Shown here one piece after another: positions 16,764 through 25,699 of a DNA stretch of 64,000 nt (positions are counted from its first letter, which is position 1; each line of letters starts with the position of its first letter). A program made the translations under genes and the position numbers. Origin of the DNA: Flavicella marina (GTDB lineage: Bacteria > Bacteroidota > Bacteroidia > Flavobacteriales > Flavobacteriaceae). The notes under the pieces are model-generated. The model searched no databases. It had not been told where the DNA came from and was given only the letters and a program-made list of their open reading frames with translations. The stretch spans positions 1-64,000 of the forward strand of contig NZ_VYVA01000001.1 of the NCBI RefSeq assembly GCF_009193215.1, written 5' to 3'.

Positions 16764-18368
16764 CTAAAATACGCGCTTGGAACCCTCTGAAACAGGATGA
16801 ACTATCTTACCTGAGTATACAGGCTTGCATTTTTGAAATGTTAACACTTGAACCAAATTGACTACGGATCCCATTAAGGTTTTCACGACCTTCACTTCTT
16901 CAATTTTCACAGCATCGAAAGAACCATAAAATCGTTGACTTAACACTTCACAAGCATCTTCACTTAGGACCACTAATTTTCCATTTGGAATAGAATCATT
17001 TACTATATCAATATCTCCAAAAAAAGCCAATCTATTTGAATTGGTAGAAAACGCTACGTCATTTGTAGAGATAACTCCATCCGCCAAATTGACATCAAAT
17101 ATGATTTCTTGTATTTGAGTAGAATCCACATCTGTAAATTTTGTTCTAAGAAGCTTCGTAAAATCAGAGCCCTTTACAGCAATAGCACCAAAAGGCCCAA
17201 CAAAAGCATATGCACCAACATCTACCAAACTAAAATTTTGACTGCGTTTGTAATTTTCTAGCAACTCATCCAAATCCATTCCACTTAAAGAAATATTCCT
17301 TCCATAAGTTTGAACAGAAGCTCTAGAGTGCTGGATAAAACTATCGTACGTCTTTCCTTTAAAACTCCAATCAACTTTTATCGTTACGTCTCCTTTTGCA
17401 AATTGATCTGTCTCATATTTATTCAAAGTTTCACCGATATCTATCTTGTTCGTTTCTAAAAGTAACCCCAAAGATTTTATCGGCGTTCCAAAAACTGTGG
17501 TAAACTTACCTTTTGTAAGTTTTTCAGGGTCTTGAATAGATCGACCTTCAAATTCGGTCTCAATTTTATGAAAATCTTGAAACGAATATGTTCCATGGAA
17601 ATTATACTTCATAGTATCAAGATCTAAACTTGCTTTGGACACCTCGATCTTATCCCTACTCAAATCAACTAAAAAATCTGCATTCAAAAGAGTTTTACCA
17701 ATGGAAGGTATGTCGTATGTATTAAATAATGTTGGGTAAATATGTTGATGAGAATTCAACTTGACTTGCAACAAATGGTTTTCATAGGTGAGATTTGCTT
17801 TGACTTTTTCAAAATGTATTCTTTCTGAGTCTTTACTCCCTTTGGGCAAAATTGAAAATTCGAAGATTTTAACTTTTAACTCATCAACCGCCAACACAAA
17901 TGCGGTATTCACATCTCTATTAGGCACATTACTGTTGTTGTTTACAGAAAAGACGCGTTCAATATTCCATTCGGTAGTGTTTTCTACTAAATGTAATTTA
18001 ACTTTTTCTGCAGTTGCTCTTTCAATGATTAGTTGTGCTTCATTGACTAGTTGTTTGATATTGATATCTAAACTCAATTCATCAACTGTCATCACAGCTT
18101 TATTCACATGATTTTTATTCTCGAAAAACGAAACATTTTTTAACTGTACCGCTGCTTTTGGGAAATAAGTAAAAGGATCGAAAGTAAGTTTTTCTACTAC
18201 AATATCTCCGTTGAAATTTTCATTCAAAACGAGCAACAATTCTTCTTTAATCCAGTCTTTTTTAAATTCTATCAAAAACCAACCAAATAATAAAAACAAA
18301 AAAAGTGACACCAAAGGCACAACCAATAACAGTTTGAAAAACCTATATGAATTGTTTACTGATTTCAC
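16764..18368 (-). CDS. AsmA-like membrane-anchored protein
   Basis: 534 residues. One N-terminal membrane segment at about 12-32 is followed by a long periplasmic, beta-rich part. The N-terminal region has the AsmA pattern: FKKDWIKEELLLVLNENFNGDIVVEKLTFDPFTYFPKAAVQLKNV. The C-terminal part resembles the AsmA-like C domain (VDVGAYAFVGPFGAIAVKGSDF). Bacteroidota homologs I know are often larger (about 800 residues or more), so this is a short member. The family is linked to outer-membrane assembly or lipid transport. It lies between the housekeeping genes and the PUL. Confidence 0.7.
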   Translation of the reverse strand: MKSVNNSYRFFKLLLVVPLVSLFLFLLFGWFLIEFKKDWIKEELLLVLNENFNGDIVVEKLTFDPFTYFPKAAVQLKNVSFFENKNHVNKAVMTVDELSLDINIKQLVNEAQLIIERATAEKVKLHLVENTTEWNIERVFSVNNNSNVPNRDVNTAFVLAVDELKVKIFEFSILPKGSKDSERIHFEKVKANLTYENHLLQVKLNSHQHIYPTLFNTYDIPSIGKTLLNADFLVDLSRDKIEVSKASLDLDTMKYNFHGTYSFQDFHKIETEFEGRSIQDPEKLTKGKFTTVFGTPIKSLGLLLETNKIDIGETLNKYETDQFAKGDVTIKVDWSFKGKTYDSFIQHSRASVQTYGRNISLSGMDLDELLENYKRSQNFSLVDVGAYAFVGPFGAIAVKGSDFTKLLRTKFTDVDSTQIQEIIFDVNLADGVISTNDVAFSTNSNRLAFFGDIDIVNDSIPNGKLVVLSEDACEVLSQRFYGSFDAVKIEEVKVVKTLMGSVVNLVQVLTFQKCKPVYSGKIVHPVSEGSKRVF

Positions 18369-18462
18369 TTATTTAATCATTTTTGATTGTTACACACAAT
18401 AAAAACAAATATGCTTCATTTTTACGAGAACCAAAATTAATAACTGAATTTCTTTAAAATTA

Positions 18463-18490
18463 AAATCCTCTAATAAATATTAGAGGATTT
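18463..18490 (-). terminator. Terminator at the left end of PUL module A
   Basis: A 12-bp perfect stem (18463-18474 with 18479-18490, loop AAAT) lies 10 nt past the stop of the first sulfatase. On the minus strand it ends in a short T-run. It marks the left limit of the PUL. Confidence 0.8.
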
Positions 18491-18500
18491 ATAACAAACA

Positions 18501-20357
18501 TTAAAGTTTTGGTATTATTTTCTTAGGAATATCAATCTTTTTGTCATCTGCTCCTATAGCAAAGTCAGACCGATTGTAATCGTTTTTCTCTTTCCAATTA
18601 GACTCTATTCGGCCATCACCTAAAACAATATTTCCTAACTTTTTTCGAAACCAGTCAGCCAACTTTTTATATTTTTTATCATCGGCGACATTATTTCGCT
18701 CAGCAGGATCTATTCGTAAATCATACAAAGCCATTTCAACAGCGTCACGATCTGCTGTAAGACCCCATTTAACATCTTCGTTTGGTCTTACTTTCGTACC
18801 TGCTTTTTGATTGCTCTTTCTGTTTCTCATTGAAAAAGAAAACTCCTCTGTACGAATATAAGCTCTTGGTCCGATAACATGATTAAACTCTCCTAATACA
18901 TAATCCCTTTTCAACCCATCATCATTCAACACTTCTGCAAGATCATACCCATCTAAATAATCAAATTCTTCATTATTTACATCAACCCCACCAGCAGATA
19001 AAATTGTTGGCATTATATCTACATATTCGGTAAATTCTTTATGCACCTTGCCCGCAGGAAATTTTTCTTTATCTGAAGCAACTATGATTGCAGAGGTATG
19101 ATTTGATAGTTCCCAAGGAGAAAACTTTGCTTCTATGCCTTGTTCACCCAACTGCCATCCATGATCACCACATACATAAAAAATCATATATTCTTGATTG
19201 TGTTTCTTACTATATGCCTTAAATTCTTTTACAGCTTTCCCAATCAAATAATCACCATAAGCACAAAAGGCATAATAATCACGAATAGCTTGCTGTTTTT
19301 CATCTGGCTTCAAACCATCAATTTTCATTTTACTGTATAGCTTTTTTAGCTGAGGTGGTAATTTCGAAAGTTCCTTTTTGTCAAACTCTGGCACCTTGTA
19401 TGTTTTCCCCTTGAAAAGATCTCTAAATTCTTTTGGAGGCATTACAGGCGTGTGAGGAACATGGTAACTCAAACTTGTGAATATAGGTTTTGAAGGATCT
19501 ACACCCGTCATTTGTTTCCCAAGAGGAGATTCATAGGTTTTATTTTCATTTCGCAAATAATCAAAAAACTCTCGGTTGATATTTCCATCCAACGTTTTAT
19601 CAGCTGGCATAGAGTTTACACCTCCAATAATCATATCTGAACTAGATCTAGTATAGGCATATAAAAGATCTAACTCTTTTTCTACTTCTCTCTTTACTTT
19701 TTTCTCTTCTTTAGAAATATCCGGATTTCTAGTGTATGATTTATGAGTTCCATCAGGATAATAAAAATTCACTCTCGAATCTATTTTCTGAGATTTTCCA
19801 TTTACCTTACCCCAAACTACACTGTTATCCCAATCCGTTGTTTTACTGCAACGACGCAATTGATTGGCATCTATCGATTGTTGGTACAGCCCTGCATCAC
19901 CACCTATTGAATTCGGACGCCAATTAAAAATATAAAAGCCAGTCTTTCCGAAAATAGAGGATTGATATCCGTTCTCTACCATTACCTGTGGCAAAGTTTT
20001 ATTGAAAAAATCTGCTTGATGATGAGTTTTTTCAAATCCATATATACCTGCATGATGTGGATACTTACCCGTAATGATACTTCCACGAGAGGGTGCACAA
20101 GCAGGAGAATTGCAATAGAAATTTGTAAACACAACTCCTTCTTCTGCTAACGCATCTAAATTCGGAGAAGTCACAAACCCAAGAGGGCTATCATTTTTTC
20201 CGGAAACAATTTTATTATAATACGCATTAGAATCCATTCGTTGATCGTCTGTCATGATCCAAAGTATATTTGGCTTTTGTTTCTTTTGAGCAAATCCAAT
20301 CGATGAAAATAACACTAACGAATAACAAACCAAACTTATACTACCTTTATATCTCAT
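18501..20357 (-). CDS. Exported S1-family sulfatase (larger form)
   Basis: 618 residues with a signal peptide (cleavage near GFAQ, residue 24). Formylglycine motif CAPSR places the modified Cys at 87, in PACAPSRGSIITGKYPHHAG. Metal-site residues are in IMTDDQR (about 34-40) and CGDHGWQLGEQG. The protein needs a formylglycine-generating enzyme encoded elsewhere. It is longer than the other three sulfatases. The sulfate ester is not determinable; in this context galactan or fucose-type sulfates are likely. Last gene of a sulfatase/GH29 set (22031, 20387, 18501) with gaps of about 30 nt. Confidence 0.93.
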   Translation of the reverse strand: MRYKGSISLVCYSLVLFSSIGFAQKKQKPNILWIMTDDQRMDSNAYYNKIVSGKNDSPLGFVTSPNLDALAEEGVVFTNFYCNSPACAPSRGSIITGKYPHHAGIYGFEKTHHQADFFNKTLPQVMVENGYQSSIFGKTGFYIFNWRPNSIGGDAGLYQQSIDANQLRRCSKTTDWDNSVVWGKVNGKSQKIDSRVNFYYPDGTHKSYTRNPDISKEEKKVKREVEKELDLLYAYTRSSSDMIIGGVNSMPADKTLDGNINREFFDYLRNENKTYESPLGKQMTGVDPSKPIFTSLSYHVPHTPVMPPKEFRDLFKGKTYKVPEFDKKELSKLPPQLKKLYSKMKIDGLKPDEKQQAIRDYYAFCAYGDYLIGKAVKEFKAYSKKHNQEYMIFYVCGDHGWQLGEQGIEAKFSPWELSNHTSAIIVASDKEKFPAGKVHKEFTEYVDIMPTILSAGGVDVNNEEFDYLDGYDLAEVLNDDGLKRDYVLGEFNHVIGPRAYIRTEEFSFSMRNRKSNQKAGTKVRPNEDVKWGLTADRDAVEMALYDLRIDPAERNNVADDKKYKKLADWFRKKLGNIVLGDGRIESNWKEKNDYNRSDFAIGADDKKIDIPKKIIPKL

Positions 20358-20386
20358 ACCATTATTATTATTTCTTTTTAATATTA

Positions 20387-21997
20387 CTACTGAAGCTTCT
20401 TTAGATGTTGCTCATTTAGTGGTCCATGTTGTTCCTTTTCGAATGTATTAAATTTTGGTAACACCTCTTCTAACAAATCTTTATCTTTCTTAAGAACTGA
20501 AACTTCTTTCTTCCAGTCTTTTATCTCTGGAAAACTAATTAAATCTGACGGTGTTTCTCTAACATCATACCATTTATTCCTTCCGTCTTTCAGAATATTT
20601 TTTGTACGAATAATCTGCAAATTATCTTTATAACCGTAAATCCAATCTCTATGTTCTTTTTGTTCTGTTGTTAAAAACTTCCAAAAAGACTTACCGTTAA
20701 TTTCATAGTCTTTTGGTATCTCTACACCAATTATCTCAGCTATTGTAGGAAGTACATCTGCAAGATTCAATAATACATCTTGTTCTCCTTTTTTCTTAAA
20801 GTCCATACCAGGAGCATACACAATAAATGGCACATGCGTACCTTTTTGCACATTCGGACTATTCTTACCATAACCACTGGTACCATTATCGGCACACCAA
20901 ATGACAATCGTATTCTTTTCGATATCTAATTCTTTCAGTTTTTCAAGATACAACCACATTTGATAATCTAAATAGTTGATATGATTGTAAATACCAGGTT
21001 TGGTAATCGTACCATTTCCATCAAAATCTCCTTTAGTTCCAGTAATTTTTGGCTGAGTACGTTGATAACCACCATCCGTCCATTCAACGATCGGTGTTGC
21101 AGGCCACTTGTTGTGTGATTTTGGGTGTAAAAAATCAAAAGCATCATGTCCAAGATGTGAAGTATGATAAACGAAAAAAGGCTTATTACTTTTCGTCTTT
21201 CTTTCAATAAAGTCGAATATGAAATCTAACTCAACATCAGGTCCATAGGTATTCAAACCATAGTTCTTCTTCGACTGTTTAGTATTCGGCCACCACTCAA
21301 AAGACTTTTTCGCAGTCGGATGATTCATCAACATAACAAATGGCTGCCAATACCAACTAGACTGATCATAGGACTTTGTAAGTTCACCAGTATTTTTATT
21401 ATACTGTTTTTTTATTCCATTTTTCTTTGACGTGACAATTCTAAAATCAGAATAAGGATTTTCCGAAAGCAAGCTAGTTTCTCCAGGAGTAAAAACACCT
21501 TCATCGAAACCAAAATTCTCTAAACCTTTAGTTCTCATTTGAGTTTTCCCTGACCAAAAAGTGGCATATCCGCCATCTTTAGCTATATGCCCTATGGTTT
21601 TTGGCGAACTAGCATACAAAGGATATGAAGTCAATTTCCCTTCAGGATTTGTATATTTACCTATGGTTTTATTACCCCACCATTTATGTAAATGTGCATA
21701 CCTACCCGTCATTATCATGGCACGGCTTGGCGAGCAAACCACGGCTGCCCACGCAGTTTTAATATATACACCCTCCGAAGCCAATCTATTTAGCACAGGT
21801 GTTTTAGCTCTAAACTCCAAATTTTGAGTATTCCCACCTTTAGGAGCGCTCCAGGTATCTGAATTATAAATTGGAAGTTCTCGAGCACTAATATCATCAG
21901 CTAATACCAAAATAATATTTGGCTTTTTTTGCCCCTGACCAAAAAAGAAAATCAACGATACACAAACCTGTAATATCCATTTTACCATACCTTTCAT
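20387..21997 (-). CDS. Exported S1-family sulfatase
   Basis: 536 residues with a signal peptide ending near GQGQ (residue 22). The motif CSPSR in VVCSPSRAMIMTGRYAH gives the formylglycine Cys88. Metal ligands include LADD near 32-35 and WCADNGTSGYG. SxKTQMRTKG and HTSHLGHDAFDF hold further conserved active-site positions. It lies between GH29 and the larger sulfatase, 29 nt before the latter, so the three very likely share a transcript. The C-terminal third differs from the other sulfatases, suggesting a different subfamily and sulfate position. Confidence 0.93.
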   Translation of the reverse strand: MKGMVKWILQVCVSLIFFFGQGQKKPNIILVLADDISARELPIYNSDTWSAPKGGNTQNLEFRAKTPVLNRLASEGVYIKTAWAAVVCSPSRAMIMTGRYAHLHKWWGNKTIGKYTNPEGKLTSYPLYASSPKTIGHIAKDGGYATFWSGKTQMRTKGLENFGFDEGVFTPGETSLLSENPYSDFRIVTSKKNGIKKQYNKNTGELTKSYDQSSWYWQPFVMLMNHPTAKKSFEWWPNTKQSKKNYGLNTYGPDVELDFIFDFIERKTKSNKPFFVYHTSHLGHDAFDFLHPKSHNKWPATPIVEWTDGGYQRTQPKITGTKGDFDGNGTITKPGIYNHINYLDYQMWLYLEKLKELDIEKNTIVIWCADNGTSGYGKNSPNVQKGTHVPFIVYAPGMDFKKKGEQDVLLNLADVLPTIAEIIGVEIPKDYEINGKSFWKFLTTEQKEHRDWIYGYKDNLQIIRTKNILKDGRNKWYDVRETPSDLISFPEIKDWKKEVSVLKKDKDLLEEVLPKFNTFEKEQHGPLNEQHLKKLQ

Positions 21998-22030
21998 AGA
22001 ACCTTTTTTACAATGAAGCTTGTTTTAAAT

Positions 22031-23593
22031 TTAATCTACATGTGCATCAACCGCTCCACCGATAGAAGTCTCTTTGTATCCTTCCATTTCAATTTTAAAA
22101 GCATGCGCATATTTGGTAGGATAAGATTTCGGAGCTTTGATCACCAAACCTCTAGAATCTCTAATCCATTGAATCTCTTCTGAACTACCCAATAGCATCA
22201 CTTTTTCTATTTTAGAATTCAACACACCTATATCAGTAGAAAGCGTCTTTATCACAATCTCATCTTTCGGAGTATCTAATATAGTGGCAAAAAATTCTTT
22301 GTCAGATTTTTTAGTAAATCTAATATCTGTATTCGTATAAATAATTTTGTGTTTTTCAACCTTATGACCACCTTCTGGCAAACGAGTTGGACCTTCACCA
22401 AAAACAATCCATGGTCTTGTTCCGTATATAGCTTCTCCGTTTACTTCTAACCAAGCACCCATATCTGCCAATAAATCCTTCATTTCTTGTGGAATTGAAG
22501 CATCTGGGTTTGGAGGTACATTCAATAACATCAATCCATTTTTAGATACAATATCAACCAAAATATCCACCAACTCATTTGATGTTGTAAACTTTGCATT
22601 TGGTCTATAAAACCAGGCTCCTGGAGAAGTATCTGTCAACCATACTTGTTTCTTTGGTTGGTTCGGACGTCCTCTTTCAAAATCTTTGATTGCAGTTTCC
22701 TCTGGGAATGTAGTTTCTTTATAACAAACAACTACTTCTTTTCCCCATTTCAATCCTTGGTTATAATAATAAGCCAAAAACTTTTGACGCATTTCTTCAT
22801 CTAAGTTCTCTAACCACCAATCGAACCACAGTAAATCTGGCTGATATACATCAATAAATTCTTTTAATTTATCCCACCAAGCTTTGTTAAAATCCTTGTC
22901 AGGAGTTTCTGAATCGAGTTCATGAGGATTCGTGTACAAATCATAGTCCTCCGGATCAATTCCACCATGTTTGTGAGAACCTGCAAAATATTGCCATGTA
23001 AAAGCATGGTGAAACGAACCCATAAATTTCATACCACGAGCTTCAATTTCTTTTTTCAATTCAGCAGAAGGATCATAGCCTCCATAATTCATAGAATTCC
23101 AACGTGTAGATTTAGCATCCCACATGGCGAAATTATCATGATGCATTGCTACAGGTCCTGCAAATTTTGCTCCTGAACTTTCGAACAAGTCCGCCCATTC
23201 CTTTGCATCAAATGCAGAAGGGTCAAATTCTTCTATAATTTGTTTGTAACCATGTTCAGCAACAGGTCCATACTTTTTTACATGGTGTTTATAATTACTA
23301 GAAGGCTTCCCATTTTTAGTAGGTACAATTTTACCATCTACATACATTTTCATTCCATGCCAACCAGCATACCATTTGGTAGGATCAGCACCTACAAAAG
23401 CAGAAGAAACAGGACCATAATGTGTATAGATACCAAATTTCGCATCTTGAAACCAGTCTGGTGCTTGATTTACCGTAGCCAATGATTCCCAATTCGCTTT
23501 AAATTTTTTCTTTTTCTGTGCTTGTGAATTATTTTGAAAGCCTAAGACAGCTAAAAAAAGTAAAACGAGTAAATAGCTTTTATTATTTTTCAT
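22031..23593 (-). CDS. GH29 glycosidase with altered active-site motifs; candidate alpha-L-galactosidase
   Basis: 520 residues with a signal peptide (cleavage near SQAQ, residue 26) and the GH29 barrel. The probable nucleophile is Asp258 in LLWFDWW, and HHD at 151-153 matches the substrate-binding His pair. Other GH29 hallmarks are changed compared with the paralog at 33145: HWG is HYG (58-60), SEWY is TKWY (72-75) and DHHDGF is MHHDNF (150-155). A C-terminal beta domain follows at about 400-500. GH29 usually removes alpha-L-fucose. Because L-galactose is fucose with a C6 hydroxyl, and porphyran carries L-galactose-6-sulfate, an alpha-L-galactosidase role after desulfation is plausible. Co-transcribed with two sulfatases. 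Confidence 0.85.
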   Translation of the reverse strand: MKNNKSYLLVLLFLAVLGFQNNSQAQKKKKFKANWESLATVNQAPDWFQDAKFGIYTHYGPVSSAFVGADPTKWYAGWHGMKMYVDGKIVPTKNGKPSSNYKHHVKKYGPVAEHGYKQIIEEFDPSAFDAKEWADLFESSGAKFAGPVAMHHDNFAMWDAKSTRWNSMNYGGYDPSAELKKEIEARGMKFMGSFHHAFTWQYFAGSHKHGGIDPEDYDLYTNPHELDSETPDKDFNKAWWDKLKEFIDVYQPDLLWFDWWLENLDEEMRQKFLAYYYNQGLKWGKEVVVCYKETTFPEETAIKDFERGRPNQPKKQVWLTDTSPGAWFYRPNAKFTTSNELVDILVDIVSKNGLMLLNVPPNPDASIPQEMKDLLADMGAWLEVNGEAIYGTRPWIVFGEGPTRLPEGGHKVEKHKIIYTNTDIRFTKKSDKEFFATILDTPKDEIVIKTLSTDIGVLNSKIEKVMLLGSSEEIQWIRDSRGLVIKAPKSYPTKYAHAFKIEMEGYKETSIGGAVDAHVD

Positions 23594-23802
23594 TTTAAAT
23601 AAATTATTTGTGTTTTTAAAAAAACTGATATAAAATACCTGTTATATAAACATATTCTCCATTGACAAAATTACAACAGCCTTAAAAAATCTACTTGTAC
23701 AAATGGATAAGATGATAGAACTAATGGCTTTTTCTTCAATTTCAATACTCGACAAAAGCACTGCAATTAACAAAAAAACAGCTATTTATACATTAAACAT
23801 AA

Positions 23803-23830
23803 AAAAAGGCGGTCAATAGACCGCCTTTTT
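23803..23830 (-). terminator. Terminator after the middle sulfatase
   Basis: A 12-bp GC-rich stem (23803-23814 with 23819-23830) around AATA has an A-run on the left, giving T on the minus strand. It separates the sulfatase at 23852 from the GH29-sulfatase-sulfatase unit, which must have its own promoter in 23594-23802. Confidence 0.9.
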
Positions 23831-23851
23831 CTTATTTATTTAAAAAAACCT

Positions 23852-25522
23852 TTAATCATTCCAATGCGCATCAATTATCGTTTGAATGTGGGGATATTTC
23901 TCACCATCCTCTTCATTCAATTCTTTACGTTTTTCTATCAACTGCAATTTTAGATCTGCAATTATTTGTTTGTACGAAGGATCGGTATACGCATTATTCA
24001 TTTCTTTAGGATCTTTAGTTAAATCATAAAATTCCCATGCTGAAGGCGTATGTAAGGTAAATCGATTTCCCCAGCTTTTTTTATTCCAATCTGCATTAGG
24101 TTTATCAGTATCTACCCAATACTTTCCGTAATAAAAAATCAACTTATAATTTTTAGTTCTAATTCCGAAATGAGCTGGATTCGCATGGGCATGTGCCATA
24201 TGCATCCAATATCTATAATATGTAGATTGCTGCCAACCTTTAGGTTCTTCGCCTGTTTCAAGAATATATTTAAAACTATGCCCTTGCATCTGTTTTGGAG
24301 CTTTACCACCTGCCATCTCAATTAGTGTTGGTGCAAAATCTGTATTATTAATAATCGCATCTGTTCTAGTACCTGCTTTTATTTTTCTAGGATAACGAAC
24401 AAAAAATGGCATTCTCATAGACTCCTCATACATCCATCGTTTGTCAATATAATCATGCTCACCCAACATAAAACCTTGATCACCTGTATAAACAATAATT
24501 GTGTTTTCATATAGGTCATTTTCTTTTAAAAACGCGATCAATCGAGCAACATTATCATCAACTCCTTTTACACAACGCAAATAACGTTTTAAATACTCTT
24601 GGTATGTGGCATGGGTATAAGCATCCCCCTCTAATTCATCTGCTTGATGATAATCAAAATCTGGATTATTCCTTTTTATGTAGGTATCACTCCAAATTTT
24701 CATTCCCATGTGTCGAATTGCATTTCTCTTAGAAACTGAAGAACCTACGATAGATAACAGTACACCATCTTTACCTCTGGTAGCAACAGAGCCGTTATTT
24801 CCATTATCATATAGACTTGCTGGCTCAGGAATCTCTACATCAGCTAGATAATCTTTATACCTAGGTGCAAATTCAAAATCATCATGAGGCGCTTTGAATT
24901 GATGAAACAAAATAAATGGTTTTGAGTGATCTCTTTTATTTTTTAACCAATCAATAGAAATATCAGTTACAATATCAGAACTATGTCCTTTATACATTTT
25001 ACCTTCATACGCTGGATCTTTAGCCTCAGTAAAATTCATACCTGACTCAGTCAAATAAGGATCGAAATAAGAACCTTGTTGACCGTGTTTCGTAAAAACA
25101 TTATAGTAATCAAAATTTGGTTCTTCTTTCAAGTGCCATTTACCAACCATAGCTGTTTGATAGCCTAACTTTTTCATTTCAATTGGCAAATATTGACGTT
25201 CTTTTGGTAAAGAACCTTCTAAATCTAATACCCCGTTTGCCTGACTATTTTGTCCAGACAAAATTGCAGCTCGACTAGGAGTGCAAATAGAGTTATTTAC
25301 AAAACAATTTTCAAAAATCATTCCTTCATTTGCAATCTTATCCAAAGTTGGAGTTGGGTTCAATTTTGCCAATCGACTGTTATAAATACCAAATGCCTGA
25401 GTAGTGTGGTCATCAGACATGATATAAATAATATTAGGTTTTTGTTTTTTCTCTTTTTTCAATGTAGAACAAGAAAACAGGCATAACAATGCACTTATAA
25501 AAATAGGTATTCTAGAAATCAT
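23852..25522 (-). CDS. Lipoprotein S1-family sulfatase
   Basis: 556 residues. Unlike the other three it has a lipobox (LCLFSC, Cys18), so it is probably anchored to the outer membrane. The formylglycine motif is CTPSR (Cys80) in NNSICTPSRAAILSGQ. Metal and sulfate-site motifs include MSDDHTTQAFG, GKWHLKEEP, HQFKAPHDDFEF and TGDQGFMLGEHDYIDKRWMYEE. The last matches sulfatases annotated against N-sulfoglucosamine or uronate esters, but the true substrate should be read from subfamily placement. It is flanked by terminators on both sides and forms its own unit. Confidence 0.93.
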   Translation of the reverse strand: MISRIPIFISALLCLFSCSTLKKEKKQKPNIIYIMSDDHTTQAFGIYNSRLAKLNPTPTLDKIANEGMIFENCFVNNSICTPSRAAILSGQNSQANGVLDLEGSLPKERQYLPIEMKKLGYQTAMVGKWHLKEEPNFDYYNVFTKHGQQGSYFDPYLTESGMNFTEAKDPAYEGKMYKGHSSDIVTDISIDWLKNKRDHSKPFILFHQFKAPHDDFEFAPRYKDYLADVEIPEPASLYDNGNNGSVATRGKDGVLLSIVGSSVSKRNAIRHMGMKIWSDTYIKRNNPDFDYHQADELEGDAYTHATYQEYLKRYLRCVKGVDDNVARLIAFLKENDLYENTIIVYTGDQGFMLGEHDYIDKRWMYEESMRMPFFVRYPRKIKAGTRTDAIINNTDFAPTLIEMAGGKAPKQMQGHSFKYILETGEEPKGWQQSTYYRYWMHMAHAHANPAHFGIRTKNYKLIFYYGKYWVDTDKPNADWNKKSWGNRFTLHTPSAWEFYDLTKDPKEMNNAYTDPSYKQIIADLKLQLIEKRKELNEEDGEKYPHIQTIIDAHWND

Positions 25523-25615
25523 TTTATAGTTTTAAATTGATGATGTAAAAATGGGAATTAATTAAAAAAACAAACAAAACATATGTCTTAAAAAAGAGAA
25601 TAGATAACCACTCTC

Positions 25616-25632
25616 GTCTAGATTATATAGAC
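25616..25632. promoter_or_regulatory. GTCTA-N7-TAGAC inverted repeat
   Basis: GTCTA (25616-25620) and TAGAC (25628-25632) form an inverted repeat 94 bp upstream of the lipoprotein sulfatase start. Related pairs occur at 55924-55937 and 55950-55964, and single pentamers crowd other PUL intergenic regions. It may bind a PUL regulator. Confidence 0.4.
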
Positions 25633-25640
25633 AATTTAAG

Positions 25641-25677
25641 AAAAAAGGCCTGTAAACAACGTTTACAGACCTTTTTT
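25641..25677 (-). terminator. Terminator of the first SusC-SusD-lipoprotein operon
   Basis: AAAAAAGG-C-CTGTAAAC pairs with GTTTACAG-A-CCTTTTTT around AAC, with one internal mismatch. It lies 22 nt past the lipoprotein stop and yields a T-run on the minus strand. Confidence 0.85.
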
Positions 25678-25699
25678 ACTATTCACTAAACTTTATAAA

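Noticed and set aside
16555-18490. tRNA-Arg as an integration site for the PUL
   Set aside because: I saw no copy of the tRNA 3' end elsewhere in the window and no integrase; an AsmA-like gene also lies between the tRNA and the PUL.
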